Origin: Eubacteriales bacterium
GTDB lineage: Bacteria; Bacillota; Clostridia; Oscillospirales; Oscillospiraceae
Direction of reading: 5' to 3'
Assembly (NCBI GenBank): GCA_030531505.1
Contig: JAUNNH010000004.1
Location: 1-64,000, forward strand
DNA length: 64,000 nt
Shown piece after piece: positions 37,636 through 47,500 of this stretch. Made by a program: the position numbers and the translations under genes. Below the pieces are notes generated by a model, which made no database searches, had not been told where the DNA came from, and saw nothing but the letters and a program-made list of their open reading frames with translations. Numbering within the stretch: position 1 is the stretch's first letter; each line of letters opens with the position of its first letter.

Positions 37636-37664
37636 AATATACACTAAAAGCACGCCGATGACAA
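37636..37664 (-). promoter_or_regulatory. Promoter of the murI-DUF1934-argS operon
   Basis: On the minus strand, TTGTCA (37659-37664), 17-bp spacer and TATATT (37636-37641). Confidence 0.8.
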
Positions 37665-37695
37665 GCGTTTTCGGACGCCTGTTTACAAATTCCAC

Positions 37696-37723
37696 TTGTT
37701 CTTTTCCGAAAAAGGTATATAAT
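37696..37723 (+). promoter_or_regulatory. Promoter of the 136-residue protein and greA
   Basis: TTGTTC (37696-37701), 16-bp spacer and consensus TATAAT (37718-37723), 40 bp upstream of the start codon. Confidence 0.7.
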
Positions 37724-37763
37724 ACGAAAACACGATATCGGAGCGCTGCGGGGAGGCGGGAGC

Positions 37764-38174
37764 ATGCAAATTGAACTGAGCGAAAAAGAATATCGGCGGC
37801 TGCTGGATATGGTCTATATCGGCAACTGGATCCTGAATTCCGCCCGCGGCGACGACCGCTTTGAGGACTATGACCGCGTCGAGGAGAAGATCTTTTCGCT
37901 GGCTCCCTCGCAGGGGATGACCTCGCTGGTGCAGATCTGGCAGGGGCACATCTATCCCTCCCAGGCCTTTGCAGACGGCGGGATCCACGAGGCGATCGCC
38001 GATTATGAAGACGCGGTGTTTTTCGACATCCTCGCCGAGGAGCTCGCCCGCCGGGATCTCGGCCTGGTGGATTCGGACCCGGAGGATCTCTCCGAGCTCA
38101 ACCAGCGGATGGAGGAGTATCTGGACGAGTTCGACCGCAACGGGCTGGATACCGTCACGGTGGAAAATATATGA
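37764..38174 (+). CDS. Acidic hypothetical protein upstream of greA
   Basis: A 136-residue soluble, strongly acidic, mostly helical protein that I do not recognise. It opens MQIELSEKEYRRLLDMVYIGNWILNS and contains FEDYDRVEEKIFSLA and IADYEDAVFFDILAEELARRDL. A good ribosome site (GGGAGG) and a consensus promoter support expression. It ends 19 bp before greA, so the two are cotranscribed. No membrane segment, signal peptide, metal motif or known domain is visible. Confidence 0.75.
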   Translation: MQIELSEKEYRRLLDMVYIGNWILNSARGDDRFEDYDRVEEKIFSLAPSQGMTSLVQIWQGHIYPSQAFADGGIHEAIADYEDAVFFDILAEELARRDLGLVDSDPEDLSELNQRMEEYLDEFDRNGLDTVTVENI

Positions 38175-38193
38175 GAGAGGGCATACATTCAGA

Positions 38194-38697
38194 ATGCACG
38201 ACGAATTGACGCGCGAGGATATCCGCAAGATGCAGGAGGAGCTGGACTACCGGCGGCTGGAGCTGATGCCCGGCCTGATCGAGGAGGTCAAGCGCACCCG
38301 CGCCTTCGGGGATCTGAGCGAGAACTTTGAGTATAAGGCGGCCAAACAGGCGCAGAACAAGAACCGCAGCCGAATCCGCTATCTCGAGGGCATGATCAAG
38401 ACGGCGAAAATCATCCGCGACACCGCCGGGGTGGACCAGGTGGGCCTTTTCGACAAGGTCGAGATCTATATGCCGGAGGACGACGAGACGGAGATCATCC
38501 AGGTCGTGACCACGGTGCGCTGCGACCCGCGCAAGGGGCTTATCAGCAAGGAATCCCCCTTCGGCCGGCAGGTGCTCGGCAAGCGCGTGGGCGACCGCTT
38601 CACGGTCCAGGTGGACGAGCACTATTCCTATGAGGCGGAGATCCGCTCCATCACCAAAGAGACGGACGACGGCACGGCGCCGCTGATGGCGTATTGA
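38194..38697 (+). CDS. GreA/GreB-family transcript cleavage factor
   Basis: A 167-residue factor that inserts a coiled coil into the RNA polymerase secondary channel and stimulates cleavage of backtracked RNA. The coiled-coil tip has DLSENFEYKAAKQ, retaining the conserved Asp and Glu of GreA DLSENAEY. The C-terminal FKBP-like domain ends with PFGRQVLGKRVGDRFTV. The ATG at 38194 was chosen because MHDELTREDIRKMQEEL is a normal opening; GAGAGAGGG lies upstream. A strong terminator follows. Confidence 0.88.
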   Translation: MHDELTREDIRKMQEELDYRRLELMPGLIEEVKRTRAFGDLSENFEYKAAKQAQNKNRSRIRYLEGMIKTAKIIRDTAGVDQVGLFDKVEIYMPEDDETEIIQVVTTVRCDPRKGLISKESPFGRQVLGKRVGDRFTVQVDEHYSYEAEIRSITKETDDGTAPLMAY

Positions 38698-38701
38698 GCA
38701 A

Positions 38702-38730
38702 AAAAACCGGGGAGTTCCTCCCCGGTTTTT
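38702..38730 (+). terminator. greA terminator
   Basis: AAAAACCGGGGAG (38702-38714) pairs with 38718-38730 around a 3-nt loop; the T-run is part of the 3' arm. Confidence 0.92.
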
Positions 38731-38809
38731 CCATGGTTGAATTCCGCCGCGCGCTGGGCTATAATGAAAGCAGACAGCCCCGTATTATTTTGAAATGAGG
38801 TTTTATGCC

Positions 38810-39766
38810 ATGAAAAACGTCCTCGTGATTCTTCCCCTGAACGAAGAGCAGAAGGCCCGCCTCGAGGCGCTCGGCCCGGACTGCCGCTTTACCTATGTCA
38901 GCGACGCGGAGGTGACCGGTGAGCAGATCCGCTCCGCCAACATCATCCTCGGCAATCCGGCTCCAGGCGAGATCCGGGCTTCGGAGAACCTGGAATTCCT
39001 GCAGCTTGCCGCCTCCGGCGCCGACGGCTATGTCAAGCCGGGCGTCCTCAAAGAGGGGACCAAGCTCTGCAGCTCTACCGGCGCCTACGGCCAGGCCGTT
39101 TCGGAGCACGCCTTCGCCCTGACCTGGGCGCTGGTGAAGAAGCTCTATCTCTATCGCGACGACCAGAACAAGGCCGTCTGGGGCGATAACGGGATGGTCG
39201 GTTCCCTGCGCGGCGCGACCGTGGCGGTCGTCGGCCTCGGTGATATCGGCCTGCAGTACGCCCGGCTTGCCCATGCGGTCGGCGCGCATGTGATCGGTCT
39301 CAAGCGCCGCATGTCCGCCTGCCCCGAGGGCGTGGACGAGCTCTGCCTGACCGATGAGCTGGATCAGGTCCTGCCTCGGGCCGACGTGGTGTGCAGCTTC
39401 CTGCCCGGCACCGCCAGCACCTTTCACCTGTTCAACGACGAACGCTTTGCCCTTATGAAGCCCAGCGCCTTCTTCATCAACTGCGGCCGCGGCACCGCCA
39501 TCGACAACGAGGCCCTCTGCCGCGCCCTGCAAAACGGCGTCATTGCCGCAGCGGCGGCGGACGTGATGGAGATCGAGCCCCTGCCGGCTGACAATCCGCT
39601 CTGGAAGCAGCCCAACATGATCATCACCCCGCACATCTCCGGCGGCTTCCACCTGCCCGCGACGCTCGAGAACATCGTGGAGATCAGCTTCGGCAACTTT
39701 GCCGCCTGGCTCAAGGGCGAGGCGCTGCGAAACGAGATCGATTTCACCACCGGCTACAAGAAATAA
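38810..39766 (+). CDS. D-2-hydroxyacid dehydrogenase family protein
   Basis: A 318-residue NAD(P)-dependent oxidoreductase of the D-isomer-specific 2-hydroxyacid dehydrogenase family. The Rossmann motif is VAVVGLGDIGLQYARLAHAVGAHV. Substrate and catalytic segments follow: FINCGRGTAIDNEALC, then DVMEIEPLPADNPLW and ITPHISGG, with the catalytic Arg, Glu and His. The ATG at 38810 follows GAGG by 9 nt. Monocistronic with its own terminator. The physiological substrate is not evident. Confidence 0.9.
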   Translation: MKNVLVILPLNEEQKARLEALGPDCRFTYVSDAEVTGEQIRSANIILGNPAPGEIRASENLEFLQLAASGADGYVKPGVLKEGTKLCSSTGAYGQAVSEHAFALTWALVKKLYLYRDDQNKAVWGDNGMVGSLRGATVAVVGLGDIGLQYARLAHAVGAHVIGLKRRMSACPEGVDELCLTDELDQVLPRADVVCSFLPGTASTFHLFNDERFALMKPSAFFINCGRGTAIDNEALCRALQNGVIAAAAADVMEIEPLPADNPLWKQPNMIITPHISGGFHLPATLENIVEISFGNFAAWLKGEALRNEIDFTTGYKK

Positions 39767-39783
39767 ACGAAGCAAAGCGGTTT

Positions 39784-39815
39784 GCTCCCGGGGATCCTGT
39801 CCCCGGGAGCCTTTT
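39784..39815 (+). terminator. Dehydrogenase gene terminator
   Basis: GCTCCCGGGGA (39784-39794) pairs with 39800-39810, then CTTTTT. Confidence 0.9.
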
Positions 39816-39822
39816 TACGGAC

Positions 39823-39851
39823 TTGAACCGCCGGTGCAAACATGATAGGAT
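39823..39851 (+). promoter_or_regulatory. tcdA promoter
   Basis: TTGAAC (39823-39828), 17-bp spacer and extended -10 TGA-TAGGAT (39846-39851). Confidence 0.6.
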
Positions 39852-39880
39852 TAGATCGCTTTCGATAAGGAGGGACGGGT

Positions 39881-40624
39881 ATGACGGAGGCGTTTTCCAG
39901 GACGGAACGCATCTTCGGCCGCGAGGCCATGGAGAAGCTTAAGCAAAGCCGTGTGGCGGTGTTCGGGCTCGGCGGGGTCGGCGGCTATGTCGTCGAGGCG
40001 CTGGCGCGCTCGGGCGTCGGGGCGCTGGACCTGATCGACAACGACCGCGTCAGCCCCTCCAACCTCAACCGCCAGATCCTCGCCCTGCACAGTACCATCG
40101 GCCAGCTCAAGGTGGAGGCAGCGGCGGCGCGCGTGCGGGATATCCAGCCCGGCTGCGCGGTCCGGACCTGGCCGGTGTTCTTCCTGCCCGAGACACGCGG
40201 GCAGTTCGATTTCTCGCAGTACGACTACGTGGTGGACGCGATCGACACCGTGAGCGGGAAGCTCGCGCTGATCGAGGCAGCAAAGGCGGCAGGTGTACCG
40301 ATCATCTGCTCGATGGGTGCCGGTAACAAGACCGAGGCTTCGGCTTTCGAGGTGGCGGATCTCTTTGAGACGAGCGTCTGCCCGCTCGCGCGCGTGCTGC
40401 GCCGGGAGTGCCGCCGCCGCGGGATCGAGCATGTCAAGGTGGTCTATTCCCGGGAGAAAGCGCTGCGGCCCATAGAGGAGAGCGGCGAAGCGCCGCCGGA
40501 GGGGCGGCGCGATCTGCCCGGCTCCACGGCCTTCGTCCCTGCTGCGGCGGGGCTGATCCTTGCCGGCGAGGTGGTCAAGGACCTGATCGGCTTCGACCGT
40601 CGGGGCCGCGAGGAAGAGGAATAA
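39881..40624 (+). CDS. tcdA: tRNA threonylcarbamoyladenosine dehydratase (TcdA/CsdL-like)
   Basis: A 247-residue E1-like ATP-dependent enzyme that cyclises t6A to ct6A at tRNA position 37. The adenylation fold has VAVFGLGGVGGYVVEALARSGVG, then LIDNDRVSPSNLNRQILAL and YVVDAIDTVSGKLALI. The ending TAFVPAAAGLILAGEVVKDLIG matches the family. Ribosome site AAGGAGGGAC precedes the ATG. It is monocistronic between its own promoter and a compound hairpin shared with rpmE. Confidence 0.9.
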   Translation: MTEAFSRTERIFGREAMEKLKQSRVAVFGLGGVGGYVVEALARSGVGALDLIDNDRVSPSNLNRQILALHSTIGQLKVEAAAARVRDIQPGCAVRTWPVFFLPETRGQFDFSQYDYVVDAIDTVSGKLALIEAAKAAGVPIICSMGAGNKTEASAFEVADLFETSVCPLARVLRRECRRRGIEHVKVVYSREKALRPIEESGEAPPEGRRDLPGSTAFVPAAAGLILAGEVVKDLIGFDRRGREEEE

Positions 40625-40633
40625 AGATAAAAT

Positions 40634-40672
40634 CGGGAGAAGGCCGCTGCTTTTAGCAGCGGCCGTCTCCCG
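40634..40672. terminator. Compound hairpin between convergent tcdA and rpmE
   Basis: CGGGAGA/TCTCCCG (40634-40640, 40666-40672) encloses GGCCGCTGC/GCAGCGGCC (40642-40650, 40656-40664) with a TTTTA loop. It has no strong U-tract on the + strand but a clear long stem. Confidence 0.7.
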
Positions 40673-40679
40673 AGTCGGG

Positions 40680-40892
40680 CTATATGGGCGCGTACGTGAT
40701 GCCGTACTTGTTGTTGATCTTATATACACGGCCGCGGGTGTCGACCAGCTTCTGCTTGCCGGTGAAGAAGGGGTGGCACTTGGAGCAGATCTCAACGGTG
40801 ATGTTCTGCTTGGTAGAGCCGGTCTCGATCACATTGCCGCAGGCGCAGCGGATCGTGGTGGGCTGGTAATTGGGATGGATTCCTTCCTTCAT
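40680..40892 (-). CDS. rpmE: 50S ribosomal protein L31, zinc-binding type
   Basis: A 70-residue protein of the large subunit that bridges to the small subunit. The opening [20 protein letters not shown] and ISNG-equivalent [21 protein letters not shown] are diagnostic. The CxC...CxxC cysteines mark the zinc-containing form, whose non-zinc paralogue in other bacteria is induced in zinc starvation. Its own promoter lies 70 bp upstream. Confidence 0.96.
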   Translation of the reverse strand: MKEGIHPNYQPTTIRCACGNVIETGSTKQNITVEICSKCHPFFTGKQKLVDTRGRVYKINNKYGITYAPI

Positions 40893-40961
40893 GGGTCAAA
40901 CGCTCCTCTTCAAAGGCTATCATGATTGTACAAAGCTGTATAGTTACATGACGCAAAGCGG

Positions 40962-40990
40962 ATTGTAACACAGAAATTACGGGAATGCAA
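40962..40990 (-). promoter_or_regulatory. rpmE promoter
   Basis: On the minus strand, TTGCAT (40985-40990), 17-bp spacer and TACAAT (40962-40967). The leader of about 60 nt before rpmE has no structure I can assign. Confidence 0.75.
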
Positions 40991-40998
40991 GGCCTTTT

Positions 40999-43900
40999 TC
41001 AATCTTTTTTGTCGAGATAGACCGCCTCGCCCACCGAGAGGAAATAGAGCACGCAGGCTTTCACGGGCCGCCCCGTGATCCGCTCGAGCGCGGAGGCGTA
41101 GGCGCCGAGCTGCCCGCGGTATAGTTCGGCGCGCTTTTGCGCCTCGGCACGGCTCTTGAGCCGATCGGTCTTGTAATCGATGACGGTGAGCCCGTCCTCC
41201 TCCTCCAGATAGCAGTCCACCACGCCCTGCAGCAGCAGCTCCTCGCCCGCCGCCGTACCGTAGATCCCGGATGCGTCGCAGAGCAGCGAAAAGCGGAATT
41301 CACGCCGCATCGCCGGAGCCTGCCGCATCCGCTGCCCCAGCGGGGAGGCAAAGAGCTTTACGATCGCGTCGGCGTCGACGGCCGCGGCCTCCCGATCGGA
41401 GAGGAAGCGGAGCGCGCGCAGGCGCGCGATCTCCTCCCGCACGGCCTCCGGGCTGTCGGATTTGGCGAAATCCATGTATTGCAGCACCAAATGGGTCGCC
41501 GTACCTTTTTCGGCCCCGGTCGCGGGCCTGTCCTTCCGGCTGAAGTCCGGCATGCGGAAGGGGCGGTGCCGCTTTGGCGCGAGCGGGACGGCGTCCTCAT
41601 CCGGTTCGGCGCGGCCTTTGAGCCCCGTGGCCGTGACCTTGGAGGGCAGCTTCTCCGCCTCCGCGTGGGGATAGGCGAAGGACAGGCGGCGCTCAAGCTC
41701 GCGCAGCGCCCGGGGATCGGCCCCCTCTCGCGCGGGCGCGGTCTCCTCCGCCTCCTGTGCGTCTGCGCTCTCGCAGATCCGCAGGCGCAGATGCGCACCG
41801 CCGTCGGCGAGCGCAGACCAGAGCAGCCAGTCCACCGGCGCGCTCGCGCCGGCGAGCGCTTCCGCCGGCATCGGGTCACAGAGACTCGCGCGCAGCTTCT
41901 CAATCTGCCGCTCCGGATCCGGGAGCGCGGCTGTCACATAGAGATGCTCTCGCGCCCGGGTCAGCGCGACGTAGAGCAGCCGCATCTCCTCCGAGAGCGT
42001 CTCGCGCTCAAGCCGCTCTCGGATGGCGCTGCGGGCGAGGGTGGGGTATTCGACCCGCCGCTCCAGATCCGTGACCTTCGCTCCGAGCCCGAGCGTCGGG
42101 TGGACGAGCACCGTGTCGCGCATGTCGCTCAGGTTGAAGCGGCGGCCCGTGTCGCAGAGGAAGACCACCGGGAATTCCAGACCTTTGGATTTGTGGACGG
42201 AGAGGATCTGCACGGCTGAGCCGGTATCGGCGCCGAGGGCGGGTTCCTCCCCGCGCTCGGCCTGACGGCGCAGCCAGAGAACGAAGCGGTGCAGGCCGCG
42301 GTAGCCGCTGCTCTCGAAGCGCTCGGAGAGTGTGACGAGCGCCATGAGCCGCGCGCGGCGCTGCTCGCCATCGCTCATCGCACTGCAGAGCGCGAGCAGA
42401 TCCAGCTCCTCAATCAGCCGCCAGACGAGCTCGGCCGCGGGCAGATCCGGCGCCTCGCGGCGGCTCCGGTCGAGCCAGACGCGAAAGTCGCGGCAGCGCG
42501 CGTCCTCCTCTGCGGCCGCGCAGAGCGCGGCGTAGAGATCGCCGCTGCGCGCGGCGCTGCGGATGGCGCTCAGGTCGTCTGCCGTAAAGCCGAAGGCAGG
42601 GGAGCGCAGCACCGCGATCAGCGGGATATCCTGGTGGGGATTGTCGAGCACGGCCAGCAGGGACAGGAGTGTGGAAACTTCGATGGAGCGGAAGAAACCG
42701 CCGCCCTGGCCGTTCGCGACCGGGACGCCCTCCCGCGCCAGCGCGCGGCGATAGACGCCGCCCGCGGTGTTGGCCGAGCGCAGCAGGATCGCGATATCGC
42801 CCCAGCGCAGCGGGCGCTGCCGCCCGTGGTCGGTGACCGTAAGGCCGCGCTCCATCAGCGAGCGGATGACCTTGGCCGTAAACTGCGCCTCGAGCGCGGC
42901 CTTGTCGGGCCGCTCCCCCCCCTCCTCCGTATCCGGCAGGCGCAGCAGAAGGAGCTCTGGCTTCGCGCCGGCGCCCTCGTAGGGCGCGCCGGGGATCAGC
43001 GCGGCGTTTTCATCGTAATCGACGTCGCCCAGACTCCGGGACATGCAGAGGGAAAAGACGGCGTTGGCGCCTTCAAGGACCTCCTGTCGGGAGCGGAAAT
43101 TCTCGCGGAGAAGGATGCGCCGCGCTTCATCGGGCGCCGCGCATTCCGCATCGGGCCAGGCGCGGTATTTTTCGTTGAAGATCTCGGGATCGGCCAGGCG
43201 GAAGCGGTAGATCGACTGCTTCACGTCACCGACGAGAAAGAGGTTCGTCTCCTCGCGGGAGACCGCGCGGAAGATCGCGTCCTGTACGCGGCTCACATCC
43301 TGGTATTCGTCCACGAGGATCTCGGTGTAGCGCTGGGAGATGCGGCGGGCAAGCTCCGTGGGCGAGCCGTCGCGCTCCGTGAGCAGCTGCGCCGCCTTGT
43401 GCTCCAGGTCGGCGTAATCCACGATGCCCGCGCGCTGCTTGTCCTTCCCGTACTCCCGGTCAAAGAGCAGCACCAGGTCGAGCAGCGCGCTCATGGCGGG
43501 TTCGGTCCCGGCCATATCGGCCAGCAGCTTCGCGGAATCTCCGTCGAGCATCTTTTCGATTGCGGCTGCCGCCTTGCGGCAGGCGGCCCGGCGCGCCTTC
43601 ACCTGATCCGAGAGAGCCGGATCGGGGGACTTGCTGAGTTTTCCCAGCGGCGGGAAGGGGATCGGCAGGCTGGCGCGCGCCCGGTCCCAGCCGATGGCAA
43701 GGCAGCGCCCGAGCTCGCGCAGGGCGTCGGCGGTCACGGCGAAGCTCTCTTGATAGGCCGCGGCGATCTTCGCTTCCGGCAGCATGGCGGCGAGGCAGCG
43801 CTCCATTTCGCCGCTCCAGTAGGCGGTGATTTCGGATGCGCGGCGGAGGATCTCCCGGCCCCAGGGGGTCTCGGCGGCGTCTGCGGCCGGGGCGCGCAGC

Positions 43901-44502
43901 AGCGCAACCTGCTCCTCGGCCCAGGCCTCGGGCCAGGCGTGGCACTGCATGCGGCTGTGCAGATCCAGCACAAGCGCAGCGAGGCGCCGGTCGTCCCGCC
44001 CCGCGCCGACCGTGTCGGCGAGCTGCAGAAAGCCCGGATGCCGCTCGGGCTGTGCGTAACAGCTCTCGAGCGTGCGCTCGAGAGCCGCGGCCTTCATGGC
44101 CTCGGCGCGGTCCTCGTCGGCGATCTTGAAATCCGGGGAGAGCTCCGCCAAATGGCTGAACTCCCGCAGCAGCGAGGCACAGAAGCTGTGGATGGTCCCG
44201 ATCTGCGCCCGGCGGCAGAGAGCGCTCTGGCGGCGCAGGTGCTGGTTGCCGGGGTCGGCGGCGAGCGCGGCGGAGAGCTCCTCCAGGATGCGGCCGCGCA
44301 GCTCGCCCGCGGCGGCGCGAGTGAAGGTAATGACGAGAAAGCTGTCGAGATCGGCAGGCGCCTGCTCGTCCCGCAGCCGGGCCATCAGACGCTCCGTGAG
44401 CACCTTGGTCTTGCCGCTCCCGGCCCCGGCGGAGACGAGCACAGCGCTGCCGCGTGTCCCGATCGCGAGCTCCTGCGAGGCGGTGGGTCGAAAATCAGCC
44501 AT
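40999..44502 (-). CDS. addA: ATP-dependent helicase/nuclease subunit AddA
   Basis: A 1167-residue UvrD-like helicase with a C-terminal nuclease, partner of AddB in double-strand break resection and Chi-dependent RecA loading. Walker A is SAGAGSGKTKVL, motif II DEYQDVSRVQD, motif III GDVKQSIYRF and motif VI VALTRAREHLY. The RecB-type nuclease ends with GVVDCYLEEEDGLTVIDYKTDRL. Full length. Its start overlaps the addB end by 8 bp, so the two are translationally coupled. Confidence 0.95.
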   Translation of the reverse strand: MADFRPTASQELAIGTRGSAVLVSAGAGSGKTKVLTERLMARLRDEQAPADLDSFLVITFTRAAAGELRGRILEELSAALAADPGNQHLRRQSALCRRAQIGTIHSFCASLLREFSHLAELSPDFKIADEDRAEAMKAAALERTLESCYAQPERHPGFLQLADTVGAGRDDRRLAALVLDLHSRMQCHAWPEAWAEEQVALLRAPAADAAETPWGREILRRASEITAYWSGEMERCLAAMLPEAKIAAAYQESFAVTADALRELGRCLAIGWDRARASLPIPFPPLGKLSKSPDPALSDQVKARRAACRKAAAAIEKMLDGDSAKLLADMAGTEPAMSALLDLVLLFDREYGKDKQRAGIVDYADLEHKAAQLLTERDGSPTELARRISQRYTEILVDEYQDVSRVQDAIFRAVSREETNLFLVGDVKQSIYRFRLADPEIFNEKYRAWPDAECAAPDEARRILLRENFRSRQEVLEGANAVFSLCMSRSLGDVDYDENAALIPGAPYEGAGAKPELLLLRLPDTEEGGERPDKAALEAQFTAKVIRSLMERGLTVTDHGRQRPLRWGDIAILLRSANTAGGVYRRALAREGVPVANGQGGGFFRSIEVSTLLSLLAVLDNPHQDIPLIAVLRSPAFGFTADDLSAIRSAARSGDLYAALCAAAEEDARCRDFRVWLDRSRREAPDLPAAELVWRLIEELDLLALCSAMSDGEQRRARLMALVTLSERFESSGYRGLHRFVLWLRRQAERGEEPALGADTGSAVQILSVHKSKGLEFPVVFLCDTGRRFNLSDMRDTVLVHPTLGLGAKVTDLERRVEYPTLARSAIRERLERETLSEEMRLLYVALTRAREHLYVTAALPDPERQIEKLRASLCDPMPAEALAGASAPVDWLLWSALADGGAHLRLRICESADAQEAEETAPAREGADPRALRELERRLSFAYPHAEAEKLPSKVTATGLKGRAEPDEDAVPLAPKRHRPFRMPDFSRKDRPATGAEKGTATHLVLQYMDFAKSDSPEAVREEIARLRALRFLSDREAAAVDADAIVKLFASPLGQRMRQAPAMRREFRFSLLCDASGIYGTAAGEELLLQGVVDCYLEEEDGLTVIDYKTDRLKSRAEAQKRAELYRGQLGAYASALERITGRPVKACVLYFLSVGEAVYLDKKD

Positions 44503-47500
44503 GCGCGTCCTCCTTTCCCGCCGGGCGCTCCCAGCGCTCCTGCATCATGCCCCAGATCCGTCCTTCGGAGAGCTTGGGCATGTAGCGGCTCTGCTCGCCG
44601 TTTTCCCCGTCGGTGAAATGGCAGGCGTCGAAATAGTCGCAGTTCAGACAGGCGTTCTCCTGCTGGCTGCGGTAATAGGGATCGGCGGCAATACTGCCGC
44701 GGTGCAGCTCCTGCGCCATCTCGCCGAGGGAGCCGCGGATGTGCCGCCCGAGCAGGCCGAGCTGCTCGAGCGAGGCCACGCCCTCGGCCGTGGGCGCGCC
44801 GTTTTTGAACTTCACGGGGATATAGCGCTTGTCTTCGCCCTTCTCCCAGGCTTCGAGCAGTGCCGGATCGTCCAGCGCGAGCCCGCTGCGGCGCAGCGCG
44901 TCCGCGCGCTTTTTCTCCGCCTCGCCCGCGTCCGGGTCCTTTGTCATGGACAGAAGCGCGTCGCGCGCGGGGACATACATGACACCGGCCGGCACGATCT
45001 CGTGTCCGTAGCGCGCGGTGCCGTCCGCCTCCAGCGCGAAGAGATACAGCAGCATCTGCAGCCCCATCCCGTACCAGACGTCGGACAGGGAGAACTTTTT
45101 GCGCCCGGTCTTGTAGTCCACGACGCGCAGATAGAGCTTTCCCTCGTGCAGCCAGCCGTCCACGCGGTCGGCGATGCCGGTGAGGGTCATCGCACTCTCG
45201 CCCTCGCCGAGCTCCAGCGGGCGGATATCGCTCGCGGCGGCGAAATCGAGCTCGAAGTCCAACGGCTCGAAATCCGAGAGGCGCAGCTCCCGCGCCATGT
45301 CGAGCACGACGCGGTGCACATCGCCGCAGAGGCGGCGGAAGAGATAGACAAAACGGGAGGACTTCTCCTTGAAATCGTTGAGCTCCGTGCGGACATAGTC
45401 CGCCACGAAACGGTCGGTCATCCGGTGCAGCTCCTCGTCGCTGAGGGCGGCGAAGCCCCCGCGCTCCCGCGCCTCGCGCGCAGTCTGCTCGAGCACATAG
45501 TGCATGAAGGTCCCGATCTCGGGCGGGGTGAAGCCGGCGGGCTCATAGGGCTTGGCCCGCAGGCCGTACTGACAGAAATAGGCGTAGCGGCAGGAGGCGA
45601 AACGGTCGATGCGCGAGGCGCTCAGCCGCGGACGGCGGCCGTAGAGCGCCTCCACCGCCGCGGGAGAGAGCTTGCCGCGGGTCTGCTCGGCCGCGGCGCG
45701 GAGCTTTTCGAAGCGCCGGGGTTCTTTTTCTCCGAACCACAGGGCGGCGGCCGCCGCGCGCGGGGTGCCGCCTTTCACGGCCTGGGCCGCGAGCGTCAGC
45801 GCGGGAGCCGGAGCGGAGAGGCGGACCTCCTCGGGGTCGGTGAGCGTCGGCTCGAGGCCGAAGAGCGCACTGGCACGGCTGAAAATAAAGGCCGGGCGCA
45901 GGGCCTCGCCGTCCTCTCCGCAGACGGGACAGCTCAGCGTGAGGCTCTCCGATGGGAGGGTCAGCGTCGCATACAGCAGAGAGAATTCCCGCCACAGCTC
46001 ACCCTCGCCGCCGCCCAGATCGATGTCCAGACTCAGCAGACGCTCGCGCTCCCCGGCATCGAAGATGCCGCTGCGCTCCTCGGTCTGCGGCAGACGGTCG
46101 TCGCTGCAGCCGAGCACCAGCAGATGCTTGATATGCCGGTGGCGCATGCGGTCGAAATCGCCGGCGGAGACCCGGTCCAGCGAGACCGGAATCAGCCCGA
46201 TGTCATACTGCGAAAGCATGTGGGTGAAGAGCCGCCCGAAGGCGGCGCGGTCCATCGCGCTCTCCCCGAGGATGGCGGCGCTCTGCTCGAGCGCGGTGAC
46301 GAGGATATCCCAGAGCTGGCTGTACTCGGCGGCAAGCTCCGCCTCCCCGGCGGCCTCGAGCGCGGCGCTTCGCGCCTCCAGCTGCTCCGGAAGCTTCCAT
46401 TCGGCGAGCAGCGCGGTCAGCGCGGCGGCCTGAGCCTCTGCCGTTTTCGCGCGCTCGGCCCGCTCGGCAAAATGCAGCAGGGGCCCGGCAAAGCGGCGGC
46501 GCAGGGCGTTGATGTCCCGCAGGCGTTCCTCGGCCGCCTCGTCGAAGGGTGCGCCGTAGCCGTCGGGGTGCTGCCGCCAGTCGCCCGGGCGTTCCCAGGC
46601 CCAGCCGCGCAGCTGCCAGCGGAACACATAGTCGGCGAGCCGGTCGCACTCCTCAAGGCTCAGCCCGGTGAGGCCCGTGCGCAGGCAGCTGATCACATCG
46701 TCCACGGCCCAGCCGCCCTCGATGAGCTCATAGGCCAGGGAGATCAGCGCGGGCAGGGGCTTGGAGAGCAGTTCCTCCCGCCGCGCGGTGAAGAGCGGAA
46801 TACCGTAGTGGCGGAACACGCTCTCGAGCGTCCCGCGGTAATCCTCGAAACCGCGCACCGCGACGGCGACATCCCGCCAGCGGCAGCCGCCGTCGCGCAC
46901 GAGCGCGAGCACCTGCGCCGCGGCGTCCTCGCACTCGGCGCGCATACTGTCGGCCAGGCGCAGGCGGATGGGGACCTCAGCGCCTTCAAAGCGCGCGCTG
47001 CCGTAGCGGAACATCTCCTCCGAAAACCAGCGCAGCGCCGGAGCTCGGCCCGCCTGCGCTTCCATCGTGCGGACCTCAGCCTCGATCCCGAACTCACGCG
47101 CCGCGGCCAGCAGCCGCCGTGCGGAGATGCGGGAGAGGGAATAGAGCTCGTTACGGCTCTCGAGCGCGTCCACTGTGAGACAGACCGTGAGATCCACGCC
47201 CTGCCGCAGCAGCGCCAGCAGCACGGCCTGTTCCTGATAGGTGAAATCGATGAAGCCGTCCACATAGACTGCCGTCTGCGGCCCAAGAGAGCTCGCCGGG
47301 ATCTGCGCCGCCAGCACGTCGAGCCGATCCGCGGGATCGGCGCGGCCGTTGGCCACGACGGCGTCGTAGGCCGCGGCGATCAGTGCAAGGTCGGCGAGCT
47401 TCTCGCCGAGGCTGTCGTCCGCGAGCGCGGCCGCGCGCTCAAGCTGTGCGGGCGTGACGCAGGCGGTCTTGAGCTCGTCGAGCTCCCGCAGCAGCATGGC

